Shown one piece after another: positions 17,512-25,176 of a stretch of 64,000 nucleotides of DNA. The notes below the pieces were generated by a model. It searched no databases, was not told the DNA's origin, and saw nothing but the letters and a program-made list of their open reading frames with translations. Within the stretch, counting starts at the first letter, position 1. Every line of letters begins with the position of its first letter. The position numbers and the translations under genes were made by a program. The DNA lies in assembly GCA_900472295.1 (NCBI GenBank), contig UCIA01000002.1, positions 620,001 to 684,000 on the forward strand, in the 5' to 3' direction. The stretch is from Hyphomicrobiales bacterium (GTDB lineage Bacteria > Pseudomonadota > Alphaproteobacteria > Rhizobiales > Rhizobiaceae).

Positions 17512-18009
17512 TTACGTTGCAGCCCGCTTTCGGCGCTCATAAAGCATGACCAGCGTTTCGGCGGTCAGGGCCGGCCTCTGCTCGCCCTCGATCTCGACGG
17601 TGTTGGCGGCCTTCATCAGATACTGGCCGGGGCCTTTGTCCTCCACCGACAACAGCGTTGACCGCAGCCTGATGCGTGCGCCTACCCTGACCGGCGCCAG
17701 GAAACGCACCTTGTCGAAACCATAGTTAAAGGCGGCTTGCGTGTTTTCGGGCACGATGCCCAGATCGAGCGCCAGCGCGCTGATGATCGACAGTGTCAGA
17801 TAGCCATGCGCGATCGTGGTGCGAAACGGGCTCTGCCGCTTCGCCCGCTCGGGATCGACATGAATCCACTGATGGTCGCCCGTGCATTCGGCGAACTGGT
17901 TGATGCGGTTCTGGTCGACGGTCGTCCATTCCGACACGCCGAGCTCCTGCCCGGCCATCGCCCTTAGCTGCTCGAAGGTCGGCGGCGTTTTCGGCCGTAT
18001 TTCCGTCAT
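17512..18009 (-). CDS. MaoC-like (R)-enoyl-CoA hydratase (PhaJ-type)
   Basis: A 165-residue hot-dog-fold hydratase. The R-hydratase motif is intact: FAECTGDHQWIHVDPERA holds the catalytic Asp and His, followed by PFRTTIAHGYLTLSI. Enzymes of this type hydrate trans-2-enoyl-CoA to (R)-3-hydroxyacyl-CoA, which can feed polyhydroxyalkanoate synthesis. A phasin gene lies 181 bases upstream on the same strand, which supports a storage-polymer link. No other pha gene is in the window, so this remains an inference. The 18010-18190 spacer shows no clear signal. Confidence 0.85.
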   Translation of the reverse strand: MTEIRPKTPPTFEQLRAMAGQELGVSEWTTVDQNRINQFAECTGDHQWIHVDPERAKRQSPFRTTIAHGYLTLSIISALALDLGIVPENTQAAFNYGFDKVRFLAPVRVGARIRLRSTLLSVEDKGPGQYLMKAANTVEIEGEQRPALTAETLVMLYERRKRAAT

Positions 18010-18190
18010 TCCTGCTTTCCCGATGGCTCCAAAACGCCTCGGACCACGAACCGACGGCCCCTGTCAATTCGCTTGTTGCGATTCTGTTCCGTCATTTTCG
18101 GCCTGAACGGCACCCCTGTCCATCATCATGCGCCACACGCGCCCCGGCGAACCCGCGGCTGGATGGCAGCGGTCCGGCAGTGCCTGAAAG

Positions 18191-18613
18191 TCACTTCTTG
18201 TCATAGCCGGAGCGGAGCTCCTCCATCGCTTCCTTGATCCGCTCGCGCAGGATTTCGACCGATTCGGTGCCGGATTTCTTGACCAGCTCGGCCACTTCGC
18301 CCGCGTTCTTAAGGGCGGCTTCGAAGGATTTCTTGGCGAACTCGGCCTGCTTCGTCATCAGTTCCTGAGGATTGCCCGGCGCCTTGTAGCTTTGCGCCAT
18401 ATCGCTGACTTCACGCAGCGTGTCCTGCAGCATCTCGCGCTGCCTGGACAGAAGCGAGGTCGCGCCGGCAGCTCCCGCCCGCGCCGATTTCTCCAGCGCC
18501 TCGAGGTTCTTGCGGTGATGCGCGAGGATCGCCTCGACATTCGGCACCTTCAGGTCACGGCCGAACTTGCTGAACATATCCAGGAACGAATCGGAATCGG
18601 GTTGTTTGGCCAT
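18191..18613 (-). CDS. phaP: Phasin family protein
   Basis: A 140-residue, mostly alpha-helical protein rich in Ala, Lys and Glu, with no cysteine or tryptophan. The stretch from SLLSRQREMLQDTLREVSDM through NPQELMTKQAEFAKKSFEAAL is the typical phasin core. Phasins coat polyhydroxybutyrate granules and control their size and number. The start ATG 18613 follows GGGGAG. The frame is open upstream, but that region contains a dispersed palindromic repeat and lacks family similarity. The neighbouring MaoC hydratase gives metabolic context. Confidence 0.85.
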   Translation of the reverse strand: MAKQPDSDSFLDMFSKFGRDLKVPNVEAILAHHRKNLEALEKSARAGAAGATSLLSRQREMLQDTLREVSDMAQSYKAPGNPQELMTKQAEFAKKSFEAALKNAGEVAELVKKSGTESVEILRERIKEAMEELRSGYDKK

Positions 18614-18715
18614 TGCTTGTTTGCTCCCCAGTTTACCGCAAATGTTGAACCCTAGGCTGGACAATAGCACTCGCGCGGCGCGTGTCCATTCGCCCGGGCA
18701 ACGCAATTTAGGGGC

Positions 18716-18765
18716 GAGCATGATCCCGAAAAGTGGGAACCGGTTTTCGCAACAAGATCATGCTC
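18716..18765. repeat. Dispersed rhizobial palindrome, copy 1
   Basis: GAGCATGATC (18716-18725) and GATCATGCTC (18756-18765) are perfect outer arms around an inner CGAAAA...TTTTCG stem containing AGTGGGAACCGG. A second, diverged copy occurs at 49131-49178. The element lies between the phasin and DUF445 genes and could form a strong hairpin on either strand. Confidence 0.8.
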
Positions 18766-18779
18766 CAACAAGAGCAGCG

Positions 18780-20075
18780 TCAGCCGGCGAGAAACAGCAA
18801 CTCGCCCACGTAGAGCGCGACGCCGGCAAGGCCGCCGATGATCATGCCGTTGAAGCGGATATATTGCAGGTCCCTGCCGATGTTCATCTCGATCAGCCTC
18901 GTCAGCTGGGCAAGATCCCAGCGCTTGACCTGGTCGGCGATGAATGTCGACACGCCGCTCTTCTGGCTCTCCACGAACGAAGCCAGCGCCACGACAAAGC
19001 CCTGGTTCATGTCGGCCCTGATCTGCGGATCGCCGGCGAGATGGCGGCCGACCTCGACGAACATGTTGGCGAGATGCTCGCGAACAATCGAATTCTCCGC
19101 CTTGGTGTCCTGTTCGATGAACAGGCTGAGGCTTTGCCACATATCGCCGGCCAGCGCCTTGACCTCCGGCCGCGCCAGGAAATCGCGTTTCAGCTTCTCG
19201 GCCCGCTTGGCGTATTGCTTCGAGGTCCTGAGCCGCTCGATGAAGCTATGCGCAAAACGATCGAATTCGGCGCGCATCGGGTGATCGGGATCGGCGCGCA
19301 CCTCGTCCAGCAGCGAACCGGCGGAAGCGACGATCTTCTTCAACAGATAGGCGTCGGCGCGGAACAGGTTGAACAGCGACGGCAGTTCCTCGCGGATCTT
19401 TTCGCGCATCGTCGCCAGCGCTTCCTCGTCGCTCAGGAACCGGCCGATCACTTTTGTGAACTCGTCGAACAGTTTCTGATGGCGGCGGTCGTCGGTGAGC
19501 GCCGACAAGAGTTCGGCGGCCAATGGCGCCAGCGGCACCTTCTCGATCTGTTCCAGCATGCGGCTGGTGACGAAGCCGCGCAGGCCGGATTGCTCGATCG
19601 CCGCAAGCGTCTGCGGCACCAGCCGCACCACGAAGCGCGACAGGCCGGCAGAGCGTTCGGCATCGGTCAGCCAGTCGGCGACAAGCGCTGCAAAATCGAC
19701 CTCGGCAAGCTTTTTTCGGACCGGCTCCGGCGCCAGGAAATTGACCTCGATGAAGCGGCCGAGATTGTCGGCGATGCGGCTCTGGTTCTCGGGGATGATC
19801 GCCGTGTGCGGGATCGGCAGGCCGAGCGGCCGCTTGAACAGCGCCACCACCGCATACCAGTCGGCGAGCCCGCCTATGGTCGCCGCCTCGGCGAAGGCCG
19901 CAACGAAACCAAGCCACGGATATTTGCCCTCGAGCGATTTGGCGGCGGCGAAGACGACGACGCAAAGCACCAGCGCTGCCGTGGCGAAGAACTTTGTTCG
20001 CCGCAACGCGGACAGCTTGGCACCCGCCTCGGCATCGAAACCGCTGGGCGCCAAGGACGAAGCCGATTGAGACAT
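18780..20075 (-). CDS. DUF445 family membrane-associated protein
   Basis: A 431-residue protein of the DUF445 (YjiN-like) family. It has an N-terminal hydrophobic pair (about 28-75, ending in FAEAATIGGLADWYAVVALF, the family hallmark), a long helical charged middle, and a C-terminal membrane segment (about 408-430). The topology suggests a protein anchored at both ends, with the helical domain in the periplasm or cytoplasm. The function is unknown; homologues are often linked to the envelope. The start at 20075 has GAGGAG about 10 bases upstream. Confidence 0.85.
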   Translation of the reverse strand: MSQSASSLAPSGFDAEAGAKLSALRRTKFFATAALVLCVVVFAAAKSLEGKYPWLGFVAAFAEAATIGGLADWYAVVALFKRPLGLPIPHTAIIPENQSRIADNLGRFIEVNFLAPEPVRKKLAEVDFAALVADWLTDAERSAGLSRFVVRLVPQTLAAIEQSGLRGFVTSRMLEQIEKVPLAPLAAELLSALTDDRRHQKLFDEFTKVIGRFLSDEEALATMREKIREELPSLFNLFRADAYLLKKIVASAGSLLDEVRADPDHPMRAEFDRFAHSFIERLRTSKQYAKRAEKLKRDFLARPEVKALAGDMWQSLSLFIEQDTKAENSIVREHLANMFVEVGRHLAGDPQIRADMNQGFVVALASFVESQKSGVSTFIADQVKRWDLAQLTRLIEMNIGRDLQYIRFNGMIIGGLAGVALYVGELLFLAG

Positions 20076-20105
20076 TGTGGGCCGCTCCTCGTCGATCTCT
20101 TGGCA

Positions 20106-20144
20106 TTGGTCTGGGCTATTGGTCTTGCCTATTGGTCTGGGCTA
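20106..20144. repeat. 13-base tandem repeat, three copies
   Basis: TTGGTCTGGGCTA, TTGGTCTTGCCTA and TTGGTCTGGGCTA run head-to-tail, just upstream of the DUF445 start and within the 317-base spacer before rirA. Copies one and three are identical. Apart from this and the iron box at 20222, I see no other clear signal in 20076-20392. Confidence 0.7.
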
Positions 20145-20221
20145 TTTAGGGAGTGCTGCGGCCCATGACACGCCCGGGCGGCCGATTTCGCCTCCCAGCC
20201 CGCGCCTTACGCACACAAAGT

Positions 20222-20236
20222 TGACAACAATATTCA
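20222..20236. promoter_or_regulatory. Iron-responsive (IRO-type) box upstream of rirA
   Basis: TGA-CAACAATAT-TCA fits the TGA-N9-TCA rule described for RirA-controlled promoters in rhizobia, in an AT-rich patch about 157 bases before the rirA start. It suggests autoregulation. The consensus is short, so a chance match cannot be excluded. Confidence 0.5.
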
Positions 20237-20392
20237 TCTATTATGCAATCGCAGTCTGGAATTATTCCAAACTATAGGCCATATTCCGGACAGGCCAGTG
20301 CAGGCGAGTCCGGAATTCCCGGTGAGAAGCCGCACCAGCACAAATCTTTGATCTGACGCGGTTCGAACGCGCCAGCACTGGATGAGGATAAA

Positions 20393-20854
20393 ATGCGGCT
20401 GACGCGCCAGACCAACTACGCCATGCGCATCCTGATGTATTGCGCCGCCAACAATGATCGCTTGAGCCGCATCCCTGAGATAGCAGCCGCTTATTCGGTG
20501 TCGGAGCTATTTCTGTTCAAGATCCTGCAGCCGCTGGTCGAGCATGGCCTGGTCGAGACGGTGCGCGGCCGCAATGGCGGCGTCAGGCTTGGCCGCGCCG
20601 CCGAGCAGATCAACCTGTTCGATGTCGTGCGGGTGACCGAAGAGAGCTTCGCCATGGCCGAATGCTTCGAGAACGACGCCGCCGAATGCCCGCTGGTCGA
20701 CAGCTGCCAGCTGAATTCGGCGTTGCGCGAAGCGCTCAACGCCTTCTTTGCCGTGCTCGCCCGCTACACCATCGCCGACATGGTGGCGGCGCGCCCGAAC
20801 GTGCGCCATCTGCTCGGCATCGACATGCTGCAACAGCGCGCTCCGGCCGCCTGA
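20393..20854 (+). CDS. rirA: Rrf2-family iron regulator RirA
   Basis: A 153-residue Rrf2-type repressor. The winged helix is at the N-terminus (MRLTRQTNYAMRILMYCAA), and GRNGGVRLGRAAEQI marks the wing. Three cysteines in AECFENDAAECPLVDSCQL are the Fe-S cluster ligands of RirA. With iron-loaded cluster it represses iron and haem uptake genes in rhizobia. It lies tail-to-tail with hmuV (5 bases between), beside the locus it is expected to control, and has an IRO-type box in its own upstream region. Confidence 0.93.
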   Translation: MRLTRQTNYAMRILMYCAANNDRLSRIPEIAAAYSVSELFLFKILQPLVEHGLVETVRGRNGGVRLGRAAEQINLFDVVRVTEESFAMAECFENDAAECPLVDSCQLNSALREALNAFFAVLARYTIADMVAARPNVRHLLGIDMLQQRAPAA

Positions 20855-20859
20855 CCTTC

Positions 20860-21648
20860 CTAAGCTGCCGATTGCGGCAACACAAAAGGCATATTGGCCG
20901 CGGGCAACACACCGACCCTTAGCCGGCAATCGAACACCTTCTCTATCAGCTCGTCGCTCAGCACTTCTTGCGGCGAGCCGTTGGCGGCAAGCCGGCCGCG
21001 ATGCATGACGAAAATCCGGTCCGCATACATGGCCGTCAGATTGAGGTCGTGCAGGATGGCGATCACACCGCCGCCGCGCCGGGCGAAATCGCGGGCGATG
21101 TTCATGATGATCAGCTGGTGCTTGATGTCGAGGCTGGACACCGGCTCGTCGAGATAGAGATAGCGCGGCTTGCCGTCGAGCACCGGCGCCCACACCTGGC
21201 ACAGCACGCGCGCCAGCTGCACGCGCTGCTGTTCACCCCCCGAGAGCTCCTGATAAAAGCGGCCGGCAAAGCCGTCGAGGTCGACCCGCGCCAGCGCCCG
21301 CTCCGGCAGCCGCTCGTTTTCGCCCGGCAGCACGCCGGAACGGCCGCCGACAAGGCCGAGCCTGACCACCTCGCGCACGGTGAAGGGAAAGGACAGCGTC
21401 GTCGCCTGCGGCAGCACGGCGCGCGCTATTGCGGCCTCCACCGGCTTCATCGCGGAGAGGTCGCGCCCATTGACAGTAACCGTTCCCGTAAACGTAAGGT
21501 CGCCCGACAGCGCCTTCAGAAAAGTCGTCTTGCCGGAGCCGTTGGGCCCGACGATTGCCGCGATCTCGCCCGGCCGCGCGGTAAAATCGACATTGGCGAC
21601 GATGCGCTTGCCGCCGATCGCCACCGAGACATCGCGCGCTTCGATCAT
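20860..21648 (-). CDS. hmuV: Haemin ABC transporter ATP-binding protein
   Basis: A 262-residue ATPase that powers haem import across the inner membrane. It has Walker A GPNGSGKTT (near 34-42), signature ELSGGEQQRV, Walker B YLYLDEPVSSLD and the switch His in LHDLN. It ends five bases from rirA (convergent). It is the last gene of hmuP-S-T-U-V; its start lies 15 bases after the hmuU stop. HmuV works as a dimer on HmuU. Confidence 0.93.
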   Translation of the reverse strand: MIEARDVSVAIGGKRIVANVDFTARPGEIAAIVGPNGSGKTTFLKALSGDLTFTGTVTVNGRDLSAMKPVEAAIARAVLPQATTLSFPFTVREVVRLGLVGGRSGVLPGENERLPERALARVDLDGFAGRFYQELSGGEQQRVQLARVLCQVWAPVLDGKPRYLYLDEPVSSLDIKHQLIIMNIARDFARRGGGVIAILHDLNLTAMYADRIFVMHRGRLAANGSPQEVLSDELIEKVFDCRLRVGVLPAANMPFVLPQSAA

Positions 21649-21663
21649 GCCGGCCTCACAGTT

Positions 21664-22767
21664 TCACAAATCGATCACGCCGCGCTTGCGCAGCAGGATC
21701 CAGAGGAAGAACGGCGCGCCGGCGATCGCGGTGACGATGCCGATCGGCAATTCGGCCGGCGCCACGATGACGCGGGCGACGGCATCGGCAATCAGCAGCA
21801 TCGAGGCGCCGAGCAGCGCCGATGCCGGCAAGAGATAGCGATTGTCGGGACCGATCAGCAGCCGCAGCAGATGCGGCACGACGATGCCGACGAAGCCGAT
21901 ACCGCCGCTAACGGCGACCGACGCTCCGACCGCCGCCGACACGCCGACGATGGCGGTGTATTTCAGCCGCTGCACCGGAATGCCGAGATGACCGGCCGTC
22001 GCCTCGCCAAGCGCCAGCGCGTTGAGGCCGCGTGCCATGAACGGCATTGCCGCCAGCGCCAGGACGATGATCGGGCCGACGGAAGCGATCTTCGGCCAGG
22101 TGGCGCCGCCGAGCGAGCCCAGCTGCCAGAAGGTCAGGTCGCGCAATTGCCGGTCGTCGGCCATGAAGATCAGGATGCCGGTCAGCGCCATGGCAAGCGC
22201 TGCCAGCGCAATGCCGGCAAGCAGCATGGTGGCGACCGAGGTCTGCCCCTGCCGCGTGGCGACGCGGTAGAGCACCAGCGTCACTGCAAGGCCGCCGCAA
22301 AAGGCGGCAAGCGGCAAGGCCAACCCGCCGAGCGCCAAAGTGAGCGGCGCCAGCCAGGTCGTGCCGAGCACGATGACGGCGACGGCGCCGAGGCTCGATC
22401 CGGCCGAGACGCCGATCAGGCCGGGATCGGCGAGCGGATTGCGAAACAGGCCCTGCATGACCGCGCCCGATACGGCGAGCGCCGCGCCGATCAGCACGCC
22501 GAGCAGCACGCGCGGCATGCGGATGTCGTAGACAATCAGCCGGTCGCGGGCGCCGAGCGCGGCATCGGCGGGCACGGCGCCGGTCAGCCAGTCACGAATA
22601 ACGCCGACGGCCGACGCATCGGATGCACCCGATGTCAGCGACAGGAACATGGAGAGGGCAAGGAGCAGGCACAGAAGCAGAATGACCAGGCGCGCGCGCC
22701 CTGAACGATCGCCTTCGGCCGCGCGCGCCATCTTGCTCGCCGCGCCGGCGATCGACTGATCCACCAT
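21664..22767 (-). CDS. hmuU: Haemin ABC transporter permease
   Basis: A 367-residue FecCD/BtuC-family permease with about ten membrane segments. Family landmarks are GVLIGAALAVSGAVMQGLFR, NPLADPGLIGVSAGSSLGA and the C-terminal VPHLLRLLIGPDNRYLLP. The frame is open well into hmuT, but ATG 22767 sits 4 bases after the hmuT stop and gives the usual length, so it was chosen. It forms the haem channel with HmuV and receives haem from HmuT. Confidence 0.92.
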   Translation of the reverse strand: MVDQSIAGAASKMARAAEGDRSGRARLVILLLCLLLALSMFLSLTSGASDASAVGVIRDWLTGAVPADAALGARDRLIVYDIRMPRVLLGVLIGAALAVSGAVMQGLFRNPLADPGLIGVSAGSSLGAVAVIVLGTTWLAPLTLALGGLALPLAAFCGGLAVTLVLYRVATRQGQTSVATMLLAGIALAALAMALTGILIFMADDRQLRDLTFWQLGSLGGATWPKIASVGPIIVLALAAMPFMARGLNALALGEATAGHLGIPVQRLKYTAIVGVSAAVGASVAVSGGIGFVGIVVPHLLRLLIGPDNRYLLPASALLGASMLLIADAVARVIVAPAELPIGIVTAIAGAPFFLWILLRKRGVIDL

Positions 22768-22771
22768 CCGC

Positions 22772-23659
22772 TCAGTCCGTAACCTGGCTGCCATAGAGCG
22801 AGACGGCCAGATCGTGGATGGCGTCGGCCGTGCGCGGCCCGAAGCCGAGCAAATAGCCGCCATCCATCTGGATCAGTTTGCGGCCTTCACCCGCCGGCGT
22901 CGAGGCGATCGACGGGATGGCGAACAGCTCAGCCTCCGCAATCGGCGGTCCGGCATTCTTCATCGCCAGGATCACGTCCGGCCTGGCGGTGACGATCGCC
23001 TCGTCGGACATCTGCTTGTAGCCGGAAAAACCTTCGACGGCATTCACGGCACCGGCGAGCTTGATGATGCCGTCGCCGGCGGTGTCGCTGCCGGCGGCGA
23101 GAACCTTGCCGCCCTGGATCGACAGCACGAACAGGATGCGCTTGCGCTCCTTGATCGACGCCGTCTGTTGTTCGGCGGCCTTCAGCTTGGCATCGGTCTC
23201 GGTTGCCAATTTTTCGGCCTTGGCGTCGACGCCGAGCGCCTTGCCGACAATGCGGATCTTTTCCAGAATGCCGTCATGGCTGTAGTGCTCGGGCACGTCG
23301 ATGAACGGCACACTCGACTTTTTCAGCACATCGACCGCTTCCTTGGGGCCGCTGCCATGCAGCGCCAGAATGCCCGACGGGTTGACCGACAGCACACCTT
23401 CCGGCGACAGCTGGCGCATGTAGCCGACGTCGGGCAGAGCGACGGCAGCCGCGGGGTAGCGGCTGGTCGTATCGCGGGCGACGAGATGGCCCTCTTCGCC
23501 AAGCGCGTAGACGATCTCGGTGATCGATCCGCCGATCGCCGCGATCCGCGATGTGTCGGCAAAAACAGTGACGTTTTCGCTGGCCGGCGCGGGCGTGATG
23601 GCAAGAACCAAGGAAAGGCCCACGACCGGAGCAAGCGCCGAACGCAACAGTGAAAACAT
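22772..23659 (-). CDS. hmuT: Periplasmic haemin-binding protein
   Basis: A 295-residue solute-binding protein. The signal peptide covers about residues 1-26 (hydrophobic core then PAPASE). The mature part begins with the RIAAIGGSITEIVYALGEEG motif of the ChuT/HmuT family. A Tyr in VGYMRQLSPEGVLSVNP is at the position used to bind haem iron in ShuT/HmuT. It delivers haem from the outer-membrane receptor to HmuUV. It sits between hmuS and hmuU with short spacers (11 and 4 bases). Confidence 0.92.
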   Translation of the reverse strand: MFSLLRSALAPVVGLSLVLAITPAPASENVTVFADTSRIAAIGGSITEIVYALGEEGHLVARDTTSRYPAAAVALPDVGYMRQLSPEGVLSVNPSGILALHGSGPKEAVDVLKKSSVPFIDVPEHYSHDGILEKIRIVGKALGVDAKAEKLATETDAKLKAAEQQTASIKERKRILFVLSIQGGKVLAAGSDTAGDGIIKLAGAVNAVEGFSGYKQMSDEAIVTARPDVILAMKNAGPPIAEAELFAIPSIASTPAGEGRKLIQMDGGYLLGFGPRTADAIHDLAVSLYGSQVTD

Positions 23660-23670
23660 CGTCTTAGTCC

Positions 23671-24729
23671 TCAGGCTGCGGTCGGGCTTGGAATGCGCGG
23701 CAGGTTTTCGGCCAGGAACCGCCAGTCGTCGCGCTCGCCCTCGCCTTCATGCCGCTTGCCGAAGAACTGGATGATCATCTTGCCGTCGGCGCCATAGGCT
23801 TCGAGCGAGGTGACATGGCCGTCCTTGGTCGGCTTGCGCACGGCCCAGACCTCCTGGATGTGATCGGTGCGCAAATGCAGGTGGAAGGTCTCGTCCAGCA
23901 CGTTGATCCACGGACCCATCGGCTTGATCGACTTGACCGGGCCGGAATGGATCTGAATGCAGCCGCGGTTTCCGACAAAGCACATGATCGGCATGGCGTC
24001 GGCGGCGGCATGATGGAACATGGCGCTGACGGCATCATTGTCGAGCAGCCAGGCATAGTCCTGGCCGATCATGCGTACGGCCTGGCGACGGCTGAGTTTC
24101 AGCGCTTTCAGCATGCCGAAGAACTGATGCACATCGGTCAGCCGGCTCCAGCGGTCGCGCAAATCGTCGATGTTTGCGACTGCATTTGGCGTCTCGGCGT
24201 CATCTTCGGCCTCGCCTGTGACAGCAATGGTCGGTTCCTGGTTCGACGATTCGAGCGACGCCACCAGCTTCTGGTAGGCATAGAGATTGGACGCCGGCCG
24301 AAGATGCACCTTGTGCACCGCATCGCCCGCCGCATCGAAGAATTGCAGGCTGCGGCGAATGTCGCCGCCATCGCGCTTCTCGACGGCAAAGCCATGCGCC
24401 CAGACTTTCGGAAAGATGCGCAGGTCGATGTTTTCGCCCAGCACCATGGCATTGTGCGTGCCGGGAACGACCTTGTCGTAGACGCCGATCTTTTCGTGCA
24501 CCGCGCTTTCATTGCGGGTCAGCGCCATCACCTCGCCGACCGCGTCGAGGCCGGTCAGAAGATCGTTGACGCGCGGCTCGACGCGCACGACACCGTCGCC
24601 GCAATGCGCGGCGACCAGTTCGGCCTCGGAAATACCAAGCTCGGCAGCAAGATCGCGCTCGCGCGCTTTCGGGTTGTCTGCCCGCGCCCGCCGGATTTCA
24701 TGCGGGGCGGGTTTTACGCGCTGGTCCAT
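23671..24729 (-). CDS. hmuS: Haemin-degrading/haem-carrier protein HmuS
   Basis: A 352-residue cytoplasmic HmuS/HemS/ChuS protein made of two homologous halves. Characteristic segments are LGISEAELVAAHCGDGVVR, VMALTRNESAVHEKIGVY and, in the second half, FVGNRGCIQIHSGPVKSI. The His in ESAVHEK and in QIHSGPV are candidate axial haem ligands. HmuS receives imported haem and either degrades or passes it on. It is the second gene of the operon, after hmuP. Confidence 0.92.
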   Translation of the reverse strand: MDQRVKPAPHEIRRARADNPKARERDLAAELGISEAELVAAHCGDGVVRVEPRVNDLLTGLDAVGEVMALTRNESAVHEKIGVYDKVVPGTHNAMVLGENIDLRIFPKVWAHGFAVEKRDGGDIRRSLQFFDAAGDAVHKVHLRPASNLYAYQKLVASLESSNQEPTIAVTGEAEDDAETPNAVANIDDLRDRWSRLTDVHQFFGMLKALKLSRRQAVRMIGQDYAWLLDNDAVSAMFHHAAADAMPIMCFVGNRGCIQIHSGPVKSIKPMGPWINVLDETFHLHLRTDHIQEVWAVRKPTKDGHVTSLEAYGADGKMIIQFFGKRHEGEGERDDWRFLAENLPRIPSPTAA

Positions 24730-24769
24730 GGCCTGCTACCTGTCTTCCCTACTTTTTTTGTCTGAGGGG

Positions 24770-24976
24770 TCACTTGTTGAGGATGAGCTTGCCCTGGCGG
24801 GTGATCTTCAGCCGATAGAGCGCGCCATGGTGCTCGATGCCGATCTCGTGCTCGCCCTGGAACAGCGTGTTGGAGGACAGCGTCCTCACCGCCAGCGGCA
24901 CCCGATCGAAGCGGGTCGGCGTCTCCTCGGTACGGCGGACACGGTAACGGAAGTCATTGGGATTGTGGGTGTTCAT
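24770..24976 (-). CDS. hmuP: Haemin uptake regulator HmuP (HemP family)
   Basis: A 68-residue protein of the HemP/HmuP family, recognised by VRTLSSNTLFQGEHEIGIEH and the C-terminal LYRLKITRQGKLILNK. In Sinorhizobium and Bradyrhizobium, HmuP is needed to express the outer-membrane haem receptor and acts as a coactivator at the divergent promoter. That fits its place here, head-to-head with hmuR. The start ATG 24976 has AAGGGA upstream; a longer frame to 25036 has no family similarity. Confidence 0.9.
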   Translation of the reverse strand: MNTHNPNDFRYRVRRTEETPTRFDRVPLAVRTLSSNTLFQGEHEIGIEHHGALYRLKITRQGKLILNK

Positions 24977-25040
24977 CTCTTTCGATCCCTTTCCTGTGCC
25001 GGGCAACTGGCTAGGCGTTGCAAAATGCCGATTCATTTCT

Positions 25041-25055
25041 TGACTTGAATAATCA
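25041..25055. promoter_or_regulatory. Iron-responsive (IRO-type) box in the hmuP-hmuR divergent promoter
   Basis: TGA-CTTGAATAA-TCA matches the TGA-N9-TCA form of RirA-target sites and sits 65 bases before hmuP and about 120 before hmuR. The surrounding AT-rich sequence also has TGACT (25041-25045) mirrored by AGTCA (25064-25068). It could control both operons. Its location in the only haem-uptake promoter strengthens an otherwise degenerate match. Confidence 0.6.
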
Positions 25056-25176
25056 TGTTTATTAGTCAGTGCAATACCGGACGAAATGAGTCAACATTTA
25101 AGACGCCGGACGCAATGAAAAATGCCAGCGAGCGCCGCCGCCAGCCAGCATGGAACCTGGATTTTGGAGTTGGGGC

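Noticed and set aside
18567..20168. A 533-codon plus-strand frame opposite DUF445 and the phasin
   Set aside because: Antisense shadow; it runs through a dispersed repeat and lacks family features.
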